Source: CAZIVO01 sp964542765 (GTDB lineage: Bacteria > Planctomycetota > UBA1135 > UBA2386). From it: a DNA stretch of 7,436 nt. The stretch lies in contig CAZIVO010000142.1 of the NCBI GenBank assembly GCA_964542765.1, positions 1-7,436 on the forward strand, read 5' to 3'. Each line of letters opens with the position of its first letter. The first letter of the stretch is position 1. Positions 1-6,652 of this stretch are shown in pieces. Under the pieces are notes generated by a model. The model had not been told where the DNA came from. It saw only the letters and a list, made by a program, of their open reading frames with translations, and ran no database searches. The position numbers were made by a program, and so were the translations under genes.

Positions 1-509
1 AACTCACGGTGATCAACCTCTTTCGGACTCCCGACCTCGACGTTGAACCGCGCCAGACGCATCGCCGCACAGATCACGTAAATCGCAGCAGCAGCGTAGT
101 ACAGCTTGGGATGCGCAGGCATCAGGGAATCGGCCCCTTGAGCATGGAAATCGACCAGCACCTTGGTCACGAAGGCGGGAGCCACGCCAAAAGTTACCGC
201 ATCGGCCAGGCTGTCGAGTTGGGCCCCGAACGACGTCACCTGATTGGTGAGACGAGCGACCGCTCCATCAATGCCATCGAACACCATCGCAACAAAGATC
301 AACACGGCCGCTCGCTCGAACAGAGGGATCACGGCGGGGTGATCGATCCCCTGCCCGACAGCGATCATGGCCGCATCCGCGACGTAGGCCATCGCCAGAA
401 AACCAAAGAACAGATTTCCCAGCGTCACCATCGACGGCAAGACGGGAACGCTCTTCAGATCGCGAAACCGGCGGCGGCGGCGATCGATCACGGGTTCGAT
501 CCGGGTCAT
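1..509 (-). CDS. pssA: CDP-diacylglycerol-serine O-phosphatidyltransferase, 3' end cut off by the window edge
   Basis: Integral membrane enzyme that makes phosphatidylserine and CMP from CDP-diacylglycerol and L-serine, the entry to phosphatidylethanolamine synthesis. The first 169 residues are visible. The complete CDP-alcohol phosphotransferase signature is present: D78-x2-D81-G82-x2-A85-R86-x8-G95-x3-D99-x3-D103, whose aspartates bind the metal and CDP moiety. The later RLARFN (151-156) is characteristic of PssA rather than PgsA or other family members. An Arg-rich start (R10-R14) precedes hydrophobic segments at about 23-50, 66-77 and 104-120. The ATG at 507-509 is the only plausible start; no strong Shine-Dalgarno sequence precedes it (GGTGAG at best). 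It is transcribed divergently from the sulfatase across 112 bases. The C-terminal membrane helices lie outside the window. The family call is firm; serine as the substrate is inferred from RLARFN. Confidence 0.93.
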   Translation of the reverse strand, partial: MTRIEPVIDRRRRRFRDLKSVPVLPSMVTLGNLFFGFLAMAYVADAAMIAVGQGIDHPAVIPLFERAAVLIFVAMVFDGIDGAVARLTNQVTSFGAQLDSLADAVTFGVAPAFVTKVLVDFHAQGADSLMPAHPKLYYAAAAIYVICAAMRLARFNVEVGSPKEVDHRE

Positions 510-515
510 ACGCTC

Positions 516-521
516 ACCATA
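516..521 (-). promoter_or_regulatory. Possible -10 element (TATGGT) of pssA, leaderless spacing
   Basis: On the minus strand TATGGT ends six bases before the pssA ATG, which would place transcription initiation on or next to the start codon. No convincing -35 hexamer is visible at 16-18 bases upstream. The match could be chance, but the sulfatase start has the same arrangement. Confidence 0.27.
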
Positions 522-609
522 GCCATCAGCCCATGCCTGCGCTCGCGCGAGCCCACGAATCCGTCCCGCCCCTCCTCCGAGCCTGTTCCATGGCCACCCC
601 GGACCACGC

Positions 610-615
610 TATGCT
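610..615 (+). promoter_or_regulatory. Possible -10 element (TATGCT) of the sulfatase gene, leaderless spacing
   Basis: TATGCT ends six bases before the ATG at 622, and no Shine-Dalgarno sequence lies between. This spacing is what a leaderless transcript would need. The best hexamer 18 bases upstream (TTCCAT, 586-591) is a poor -35 match, so the call rests on the -10 position and the missing ribosome binding site. Confidence 0.3.
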
Positions 616-621
616 CACCCC

Positions 622-2070
622 ATGCTCCATCACAGCGCCGTAGGGGTCACCCTTCTCGCCATCATCCACCTTGCTGCCCCGGCCTCCGGGCAATCGACAG
701 ACACACCACCCCCGCCGCCGAACTTCGTGTTCTTCCTGGTCGATGATCTCGGCTGGCGCGACCTGGGCTGTTACGGCAGCAGCTTCTACGAAACGGTGAA
801 TATCGATGGTCTGGCGGGCAGCGGAGCTCGTTTCACCAATGCCTACGCCGCCTGCCCTGTCTGCTCGCCAACACGTGCGAGCATCATGGCCGGCAAGTAC
901 CCCGCGCGCATGGACACCACCGACTATTTCGGTGGACGCCGCAAGGGCAAGCTCTTGCCTGCCAAGTACAACGACCGGCTCGCACACGAGGAGATCACCA
1001 TCGCCGAGGCTCTCAAGAAGGCGGAGTATGCGACCTTCTTCGCCGGCAAATGGCACCTCGGACCGGAGGGCTTCTGGCCCGAAGACCAAGGCTTCGACGT
1101 CAACCACGGGGGCATCAGCCGCGGCGGACCTTATGGCGGCAAACGCTACTTCTCACCCTACGGCAATCCGCGCCTGACGGACGGCCCCGATGGCGAGCAC
1201 CTTCCCGACCGTCTGGCAACCGAGGCAGTCAAGTTCATCGAAACGAACAAGGACCAGCCGTTCTTCGCATATGTCTCCTTCTATTCGGTTCACACACCCT
1301 TGATCGCCCGAGCCGATCTGCGCAAGAAGTATCAGGAGAAGAAGCAGCGGTTCGAACTGCAGCCGGAGTGGGGTCAAGAAGGCGCGCGCAAAGTCCGCCT
1401 CGTGCAGGAACACGCCGTCTACGCGGGCATGGTGGAAGCCATGGATCTGGCCGTCGGCAAGGTCCTCGACGCTCTCGGCCAGCTCGATTTGAACGACCGC
1501 ACCGTCATCTTTCTCATGTCCGACAATGGCGGGCTGTCCACTTCCGAGGGCCATCCCACCAGCAACCTGCCGCTGCGCGCCGGCAAGGGATGGCTCTACG
1601 AGGGAGGGATCCGCGAGCCCATGATCGTCCGCTGGCCAGGAGTGACCAAGCCCGCCAGCATCATCGACACACCCGTCATCAGCACCGACTTCTACCCCAC
1701 CATCCTGGCAATGGCCGGATTGCCGCCAGCACCCGAACAGCACATGGATGGTATCGATCTGACTCCTCTGCTGCTCGGGGTTCGCCACTCCGACCCCCGC
1801 CCTTTGTTCTGGCACTACCCTCATTACGGCAATCAAGGAGCCTCGCCCGGCGGCGCGGTGCGACTCGATTCTTACAAATTGATCGAGTGGTTCGAGGACG
1901 ATCGGATCGAGCTCTACGACCTGAGCACCGACATCGGCGAGACACGCGATCTGGCTGCAACCCTGCCGGACAAGGCTGAGGAACTCCGCAAACGCCTGCA
2001 CGCGTGGCGCAAGAGTGTCGAAGCCAAGATGCCGCGGCCCAACCCCGATCACGGCAAAAAGAAACGGTGA
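622..2070 (+). CDS. Exported formylglycine-dependent sulfatase (arylsulfatase family)
   Basis: Hydrolyses sulfate esters, probably on a sulfated sugar or polysaccharide, outside the cytoplasm. It has 482 residues, normal for the family. A Sec-type signal peptide (1-23, predicted cleavage ASG/QS) is followed by a short proline run (29-33). Active-site parts appear in the family order: metal-binding D41-D42 in DDLGWRDLGCYG, the CSPTR motif with C81 as the residue converted to formylglycine and R85 supporting it, K143 and H145 in GKWHLG, H224 in SVHTP, D301-N302 in DNGG, and K322 in GKGW. The smaller C-terminal subdomain spans about 380-465, and the tail is basic (GKKKR). All expected catalytic residues are present, so it should be active if a formylglycine-generating enzyme is encoded elsewhere. 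The ATG at 622 is chosen because the signal peptide follows directly. Substrate cannot be told from sequence. The LamG gene lies 104 bases downstream on the same strand. Confidence 0.95.
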   Translation: MLHHSAVGVTLLAIIHLAAPASGQSTDTPPPPPNFVFFLVDDLGWRDLGCYGSSFYETVNIDGLAGSGARFTNAYAACPVCSPTRASIMAGKYPARMDTTDYFGGRRKGKLLPAKYNDRLAHEEITIAEALKKAEYATFFAGKWHLGPEGFWPEDQGFDVNHGGISRGGPYGGKRYFSPYGNPRLTDGPDGEHLPDRLATEAVKFIETNKDQPFFAYVSFYSVHTPLIARADLRKKYQEKKQRFELQPEWGQEGARKVRLVQEHAVYAGMVEAMDLAVGKVLDALGQLDLNDRTVIFLMSDNGGLSTSEGHPTSNLPLRAGKGWLYEGGIREPMIVRWPGVTKPASIIDTPVISTDFYPTILAMAGLPPAPEQHMDGIDLTPLLLGVRHSDPRPLFWHYPHYGNQGASPGGAVRLDSYKLIEWFEDDRIELYDLSTDIGETRDLAATLPDKAEELRKRLHAWRKSVEAKMPRPNPDHGKKKR

Positions 2071-2161
2071 CCACGAAAGATCGCATCGGAGCAATCGCCT
2101 CGCAACGTGCAAACTCCCCCCTCGGAGCCCTCGCCTGCCGCTCCCTCGCAACCAAATTTGA

Positions 2162-2167
2162 TAGGAT
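2162..2167 (+). promoter_or_regulatory. TAGGAT before the LamG gene: weak ribosome binding site or -10 element
   Basis: The 104 bases between the sulfatase and the LamG gene are GC-rich apart from a short AT-rich patch at about 2153-2170. Within it, AGGA (2163-2166) sits eight bases before the ATG at 2175 and could be a Shine-Dalgarno sequence. Overlapping TAGGAT ends seven bases before the ATG and could instead be a -10 element. No clear -35 hexamer or terminator hairpin is seen in this gap. Confidence 0.35.
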
Positions 2168-2174
2168 ATCACCC

Positions 2175-3299
2175 ATGCGCAGCCTCCTCGCCACCACCCT
2201 GCTCGCCGTCATCTCCTCTCCCTGCCTCGCCCAGAATCAGGGACTCAAGCTCATCAACGGCGTCGACACTCATATCGACGTCAAGTACGACAAGAGCCTG
2301 GTACCGCAGAGTGGCATCACCCTGGAAGCATGGGTCACCTACGATGGATCGACCCTGCAGAGTGGCTGGCGCTGGCCCACCATCGCTCGCCAAAACCCGG
2401 TCCCTCAGCAAGAATCCTTCCTGCTGCGCGTCGATGCGGGCACCGCTAGCAATACCGCGATCAAGTGGTTCGTGAGAACCAGCGGTAACCACGCACACGC
2501 GACCTGGAACTTCACTGCCGGCCAGCTCAAGGCCTGGACCCATATCGCCGGAACCTATGACGGTGCCTTCGCTCGCATCTTCGTCAACGGTCTGGAAGTC
2601 GCCAAGGCTGCCGGCTCCGGAACCATCCTCGATGCCGGCAATGTCCTGCGCATCGGCAATGGCGATCTCTCCTCGCAGGGCGCCGAGACCTGGAATGGCG
2701 AAATCGACGAGGTCCGGCTCTGGCCGGTCGCCCGCGACGGTGCCGAGATCCAGTCGATGATGAAACTCGATCTGCAGCGCTGCCCCGGCGAGGTCAGCAC
2801 CTGGAATCTCAACGGCGATGCAAAAGACTCCTCGGCAACCAATCACGGTAGCCGCCAGGGTCAGGTGACCTTCGCCAACAACACGCTGCTGCTGCAAAAA
2901 ACACCCTTCGCCGGAGCCCTCGGTTTCGGTGGCAGCACCGTCGGCTGCAACGGCGCTCCCCTGGCAGGCATCTCGGCCCTGCCGAAGGTCGGCAACACCA
3001 ACTTCGCCGTCACCTGCATCCGTGCTACACGCACCGGCACCGGTGCCCTGATGCTCTCGGCGGCGGGTCGCACATCACCACTCCCCCTGCTCGGAGCCAA
3101 GGTCTGGATCGATCCGATCACCGCGCTAGCAATCCCCGCGCAAGGAGACCCGCTGGCGGCGAGTAAAACCGCTGTGCCCATCCCGAACAGTCCCTGGCTC
3201 GGCAGTCAGGCCTTCTACTGCCAGTATTTCTGGATCGAATCCGGCTGCAAGGTACCCCTGTTCGCCTCGGACGGGCTGACCATCAGCATCTATCCCTGA
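2175..3299 (+). CDS. Secreted LamG (concanavalin A-like) protein with a planctomycete-type C-terminal domain
   Basis: Secreted protein of 374 residues, probably a carbohydrate- or surface-binding factor; no catalytic motif is seen. The signal peptide (1-19) has predicted cleavage CLA/QN. C17 is not in a proper lipobox, so it is unlikely to be a lipoprotein. Residues about 23-200 form a LamG/concanavalin A-like jelly roll with the usual signatures: ITLEAWV (48-54), WTHIAGTYDG (121-130), ARIFVNG (133-139), and GEIDEVRLW (175-183). The region 200-240 looks like the closing strand of that fold and a linker. Residues about 245-374 resemble a C-terminal domain that recurs on planctomycete exported proteins (GNTNFAV, PWLGSQAFYCQYF, SDGLTISI); it contains C258, C281, C349 and C358, which could form disulfides. 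The open frame extends upstream to 2004, but that part overlaps the sulfatase; ATG 2175 is chosen because the signal peptide begins there. It may share glycan processing with the sulfatase. Confidence 0.85.
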   Translation: MRSLLATTLLAVISSPCLAQNQGLKLINGVDTHIDVKYDKSLVPQSGITLEAWVTYDGSTLQSGWRWPTIARQNPVPQQESFLLRVDAGTASNTAIKWFVRTSGNHAHATWNFTAGQLKAWTHIAGTYDGAFARIFVNGLEVAKAAGSGTILDAGNVLRIGNGDLSSQGAETWNGEIDEVRLWPVARDGAEIQSMMKLDLQRCPGEVSTWNLNGDAKDSSATNHGSRQGQVTFANNTLLLQKTPFAGALGFGGSTVGCNGAPLAGISALPKVGNTNFAVTCIRATRTGTGALMLSAAGRTSPLPLLGAKVWIDPITALAIPAQGDPLAASKTAVPIPNSPWLGSQAFYCQYFWIESGCKVPLFASDGLTISIYP

Positions 3300-3315
3300 T
3301 CTGCGCGGTATACGC

Positions 3316-4485
3316 TCACCCGGCCAGAGCAGCAGCGACTCGCTCGATCGTCGCCCAGGGCAACAGGCCCAGCTCGTAGATCCGCAGGCCCTGGCCGCCC
3401 GCTGACTGTACGGTTTCGCGCACGGCCCGCAGTTCCGTATCGGAGGTCAGGGCCGGTGCCTTCGGCCAGATCGCCGCACGCGCGGGGCCGACACAAGAGA
3501 GCTGGCCCCAGATCTCAGCGATCCGGTCGACGGCCTCGCCATAGTGCGTCAGGACGAGTTCGTCGACCATCGGTCCGATGACTCTTTCATCCTGACCCAG
3601 CTGGCTGCCGGTGAAAAGAGGGTCGGGCTGGATCTGCACCGCCAAGGCCACCCGATCGCCGACGGCTTCCCGGAAGTCCTTCAGGGTCGCAACATGCACG
3701 CTGCGACGATGCGCCAGCAAGGCCGCGAAGGCATCCTCACCGAGAGCCTCGGCGAGCGCGCGGTCGGGTTCGTCGACTTGCCCGGGTGTCATCGCATCGG
3801 CATCGCCAATGCGATGGCGAACCTCTTCGCGGACACGATCCTGCAAGGCGGCGGGCTCCACCCCTTGAGCCACGAGGCCCTCGCAGCAAGCATCGCAAAA
3901 ACAATAGGACAGCAAGAAGTCAGCTGCGGCATCGAGTTCGAGAGAAGCCTTGCCGTGATGACTGCCATGCCGGTACCCCATGAATCCTGCAGCCTCGAGT
4001 TCGATCGCATCGAGCGATTCGTGCGCGGCCAGATCGCAAAGAAGTCCGATCCCATACTCGCGGACTTCGGGACGAGCCGGGCAAAGCGCGTAGGTGTAGA
4101 TATCACCAAAAGCATTGTGGACGCATGACCGAGGGTGCTCGCGGCCCAGTCGGCTGTTGTGGAAGAGAACCGTCCAGGCGGAGGTGTGAAGCCCCAGTTC
4201 ACGCGCTTCCTCGATGATGGACGGCAAGGTCACCCTCCCCTCCATGGGTCGCAGGTCACCATAGGTATCGCCGGGATGAAAATGCACGACACCGTCATCG
4301 AGCGAGCGCACCAGGCCACCGGGGCTCCACGGGGTCAGCCAGCGGCCGGCGTGATAGGAACTCGCCACCGCGATCTCCCCGAAGCCGAGATCGACAAGGC
4401 GCGAGAGTCCTCCCGATCCTTTCAGATCCTCCAGATCATCTGGATGAGTATAGATCCCGAGTTGCATATCGATGCTGATCGCCAT
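3316..4485 (-). CDS. Conserved TIM-barrel-like protein of unknown function with a Cys/His cluster
   Basis: Protein of 389 residues with no signal peptide, so probably cytoplasmic. Eight strand-like segments follow a TIM-barrel order: LGIYTH (9-14), EIAVASSYHA (37-46), HTSAWTVLFH (100-109), AIELEAAG (160-167), VALAVQIQ (279-286), ELVLTHYG (309-316), ARAAIWPKA (335-343), and GLRIYELG (366-373). The motifs look like those of a conserved family rather than a random frame: FHNSRLG (108-114), YALCPARPE (132-140), GFMGYRHGSHHGKAS (167-181), and YCFCDACC (194-201). The C-x-C-x2-C segment resembles one found in some glycoside-hydrolase-like barrels, and E162/E164 sit at the end of strand four where such enzymes often keep an acid. 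A glycosidase role is only inference. It starts 27 bases after the preceding membrane-protein gene, so it is probably cotranscribed with it. ATG 4485 is used; M7 is an alternative start, and neither has a strong Shine-Dalgarno sequence. It converges on the LamG gene with 16 bases between stops. Confidence 0.8.
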   Translation of the reverse strand: MAISIDMQLGIYTHPDDLEDLKGSGGLSRLVDLGFGEIAVASSYHAGRWLTPWSPGGLVRSLDDGVVHFHPGDTYGDLRPMEGRVTLPSIIEEARELGLHTSAWTVLFHNSRLGREHPRSCVHNAFGDIYTYALCPARPEVREYGIGLLCDLAAHESLDAIELEAAGFMGYRHGSHHGKASLELDAAADFLLSYCFCDACCEGLVAQGVEPAALQDRVREEVRHRIGDADAMTPGQVDEPDRALAEALGEDAFAALLAHRRSVHVATLKDFREAVGDRVALAVQIQPDPLFTGSQLGQDERVIGPMVDELVLTHYGEAVDRIAEIWGQLSCVGPARAAIWPKAPALTSDTELRAVRETVQSAGGQGLRIYELGLLPWATIERVAAALAG

Positions 4486-4512
4486 CTGCCCGGCCAGTCC
4501 GCGAAGAGATCT

Positions 4513-5031
4513 CTAGCTTACCGCCGAGTCGTCCGCTTTCACCGCGGGTGATCGCCTAAACCACATCTCCCAGATGGGCACCAGGGTGAAGGCGAGAAAG
4601 CCCACCCCCATCAAGACCCGGCCGATGTTCTTCAACTGGGCGAAATCAGACGAAACGTAGTGAATCAGCCAGGGGGCGGACAAATCACAGACCATGCCCA
4701 CAGCACAGGCAATCACCAGGGAGACCTTCACCCGCAAGGGCCAGAAGCTCAGCAGGAAGAGGTGGCCCATGACGAACAAGAGCAAGGGCATGCTGAAGAG
4801 GTGGAAATGCGTGACCTCCAGCATTTCACCATAAGACATCCCGAAGCTCGTCTGGTCATCGCCGACATACCGCCCGACGATCTGCTCGCTCGAGAAACCC
4901 GAGCGCTCGGCCGCCAGCAAAGCCATCACCAGATAGCCGACGAAGATGAACGCCAGGAAAAGGGTGTAGGCAAAGCGAGTGCCCCACTTCAGTGCCCGCA
5001 AGCTGCCGAGAGTCCCAGCTAATTGCTTCAT
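4513..5031 (-). CDS. Four-helix inner-membrane protein with HxH motif, possibly heme-binding redox partner
   Basis: Inner-membrane protein of 172 residues with four predicted helices: about 20-40, 74-96, 101-120 and 136-156. The positive-inside rule (R12, K15, R19 before helix 1; R100, K102 between helices 2 and 3; R159, R160 at the end) puts both termini in the cytoplasm. The conserved-looking segment EVTHFHLFSMPLLLFVMGH has H75, H77 and H90; H75, H77 and H124 then fall at the periplasmic face and H90 near the cytoplasmic side of helix 2. A 13-residue His spacing within one helix recalls b-type cytochromes, so heme binding is possible but unproven, since a second His pair on another helix is missing. 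The family has no established function that I can name. The gene starts 14 bases after the flavin-transferase fusion ends, which argues for a joint role, perhaps passing electrons between the membrane and the periplasmic flavin. Confidence 0.85.
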   Translation of the reverse strand: MKQLAGTLGSLRALKWGTRFAYTLFLAFIFVGYLVMALLAAERSGFSSEQIVGRYVGDDQTSFGMSYGEMLEVTHFHLFSMPLLLFVMGHLFLLSFWPLRVKVSLVIACAVGMVCDLSAPWLIHYVSSDFAQLKNIGRVLMGVGFLAFTLVPIWEMWFRRSPAVKADDSAVS

Positions 5032-5036
5032 GCTCG

Positions 5037-5041
5037 TCCCC
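5037..5041 (-). promoter_or_regulatory. Shine-Dalgarno sequence (GGGGA) of the HxH membrane-protein gene
   Basis: GGGGA on the minus strand lies five bases before the ATG at 5031, inside the 14-base gap after the fusion gene's TAG stop. It is the clearest ribosome binding site in the window and supports both this start and cotranscription. Confidence 0.55.
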
Positions 5042-5045
5042 AGGC

Positions 5046-6650
5046 CTATCGACCGGAAACTTGTCGCTCAAAAATGTGATTCGCCAAGGGGCCCGAGGCG
5101 GTGGTGCCGTGAGTGGACTCACGATCGAGTACGGGAAAGGAGTTTGTCCTCACTACACGGCCATCTACAGCATGCAAGAGCATCGAAACTCCATGATCGT
5201 GCGCATACTGCACCGCCGCCTCGGGCCCCATGACGAACAAAGCCGTCGACAAGGCATCGGCCTCGGTCGCGCTGGTGGCATACACACTCACCGCCAGCAC
5301 ACCCTTTGCAGGACGCCCACATCGTGGATCGATCACATGCGAATACCGATTCCCCGCGATCACCAGCCCCCGCTCGTAATCTGCGGTGGTGGCAATCGAA
5401 CCGCTGCGCAGGGCGAACGATCCGGTCAGGCCTTTGCCGTCAGCCGCAGCGCGCAAACTTACCTTCCACGGCGACTGGTCCGCCCGAGAGCCGAGAGCGA
5501 ACAACTGACCTCCAAAATTGAACAGCGCGTGCTGGATGCCCCGCGCACGCAGAACCTGGGCGGCCCGATCGAGGGCAAAACCCTTGCCGATGGCCCCTGG
5601 ATCGAGCCTGATGCCGCTCCGAAGCAAGCGGACCGAGCCATCGGCAGCATCGAGTTCCAGGAGATCGGAACCGCTGACCTGCCGGGCTTGTGCAAGTTGA
5701 TCGACACTCGGTAAGCGACCGCTCTTCGCAGCGTCGCACCACAGAGAAAGCTGCGCACCACAACTCACATCGACCGCGCCGCTGGTGGCATGCGACCAGC
5801 GCAGGCATGCGGCGAGGAAACTTATCATCTCGGCGCTGCATCGGCGTGCGCCCTGACCCGCAGTTCGGTTCAACGCCGACAGTTCACTGTCCTCGCTCCA
5901 GTTGCTGAGGACTCTATCGAGTTTCTCGACTTCCTTGAACGCGGCCTCGCAAGCTGCGTGCGCGAGGGCCCGCTCGGCGGCGAAGACCTTGATCTCGAGC
6001 GGCGTCCCCATCAGCAAGCGACTGCGCGAGAAGGGCTCGGCGGCAGTGGCCGGTGTGAGCGGCAATCGCTGCACAGCAACCTTCCCAGAACCTCGCTCAC
6101 CAGTATCACCGGCAGGCCGCAACACAGACAGGTAAGCGAGTGCTCTGCGAACTCCCGCCGTCACCGCTCGGCACGAGATCGTGGCGCCAGCGATGTTCCT
6201 GATATCGCGCCCGACGCGCAGGGGGCTCGAGAGATCCTTGCCGACGAACTGCCGCCGCCAGGATGACCTTCGGACCTCGCCGCCGTGAGACTCCCGGTAG
6301 ACCAGCAGCTCGACCCTCATCAGCTTGAGGTCGGGACCGACTGCTGCCATGTAGGTGATCGGCCGACTCTTGCCACGGACATTGTGGATGACCGCATGGC
6401 CCAAGACCTTGGCGCCGGGGGCCGCACCACGACGTATCGCCGTCCAGAAGGAGAACAAGGGGGGTGCGGAGGACCACCCCATCGATTCTCTCACCTTTTT
6501 GCGCTGCTCATCGGTCAGGACCTCGACCGACTTCTCGATCGAGTCAGCCCCGGGAAAGGCCAGGGCCAAGGCTTCTTCGGCGCTCAGAAAAGTCTGACCG
6601 TAGGCCGGACAGAGCAGCAGCAACCCGGTGATGAGCAAGGGAAGGCGCAT
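5046..6650 (-). CDS. Exported fusion of an FMN-binding domain and an ApbE-type FMN transferase
   Basis: Periplasmic protein of 534 residues that joins a flavin-carrying domain to the enzyme type that attaches FMN covalently, using FAD as donor. A signal peptide (1-18, AYG/QT) is followed by a helical segment (22-60) often found before such domains, then an FMN_bind domain (about 78-172) with the acceptor motif AGATIS; T157 is the expected attachment residue. After a linker (175-205) comes a full-length ApbE domain (about 208-525): MGT (214-216), WSEDSELSALN (251-261), VDVSCG (293-298), LDPGAIGKGFALD (349-361), FNFGGQ (377-382), H438 in RYSHVIDP, and D465/T469 in ATEADALSTAL as probable Mg2+ ligands. 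All major transferase motifs are present. The acceptor motif departs from the usual DxxSGAT (see findings). The ATG lies two bases after the porin stop (TGA-TC-ATG), so translation is probably coupled. A role in envelope electron transfer is inferred from context. Confidence 0.93.
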   Translation of the reverse strand: MRLPLLITGLLLLCPAYGQTFLSAEEALALAFPGADSIEKSVEVLTDEQRKKVRESMGWSSAPPLFSFWTAIRRGAAPGAKVLGHAVIHNVRGKSRPITYMAAVGPDLKLMRVELLVYRESHGGEVRRSSWRRQFVGKDLSSPLRVGRDIRNIAGATISCRAVTAGVRRALAYLSVLRPAGDTGERGSGKVAVQRLPLTPATAAEPFSRSRLLMGTPLEIKVFAAERALAHAACEAAFKEVEKLDRVLSNWSEDSELSALNRTAGQGARRCSAEMISFLAACLRWSHATSGAVDVSCGAQLSLWCDAAKSGRLPSVDQLAQARQVSGSDLLELDAADGSVRLLRSGIRLDPGAIGKGFALDRAAQVLRARGIQHALFNFGGQLFALGSRADQSPWKVSLRAAADGKGLTGSFALRSGSIATTADYERGLVIAGNRYSHVIDPRCGRPAKGVLAVSVYATSATEADALSTALFVMGPEAAVQYAHDHGVSMLLHAVDGRVVRTNSFPVLDRESTHGTTASGPLANHIFERQVSGR

Positions 6651-6652
6651 GA

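Noticed and set aside
9..746. 245-codon open frame on the plus strand across the left end
   Set aside because: It is antisense to pssA, which has the complete family signature, and runs into the sulfatase start. The translation is Arg/His/Pro-rich and low in complexity.
1050..1979. 309-codon plus-strand frame within the sulfatase
   Set aside because: It is an out-of-frame reading of the sulfatase gene with an Arg-rich, unstructured translation.
2098..2152. Nine-base direct repeat CCTCGCAAC at 2098-2106 and 2144-2152 between the sulfatase and LamG genes
   Set aside because: Short, GC-rich and only two copies with no dyad symmetry, so it is not enough to call an operator.
1153..2172. 339-codon open frame on the minus strand across the sulfatase
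   Set aside because: It lies antisense to a sulfatase with every catalytic motif, and its translation shows no recognisable domain. Long antisense frames are expected in high-GC coding DNA.
2004..2174. Upstream extension of the LamG reading frame
   Set aside because: It overlaps the sulfatase 3' end, and the signal peptide begins at the internal ATG 2175.
3544..4128. 194-codon plus-strand frame inside the barrel-like gene
   Set aside because: The minus-strand protein has ordered strand segments and conserved-looking motifs, whereas this frame has none and is a shadow of it.
4505..4514. Perfect 10-base palindrome AGAGATCTCT at the end of the HxH membrane-protein gene
   Set aside because: It overlaps the stop codon, has no loop or T run, and a palindrome of this length is expected by chance in a window of this size.
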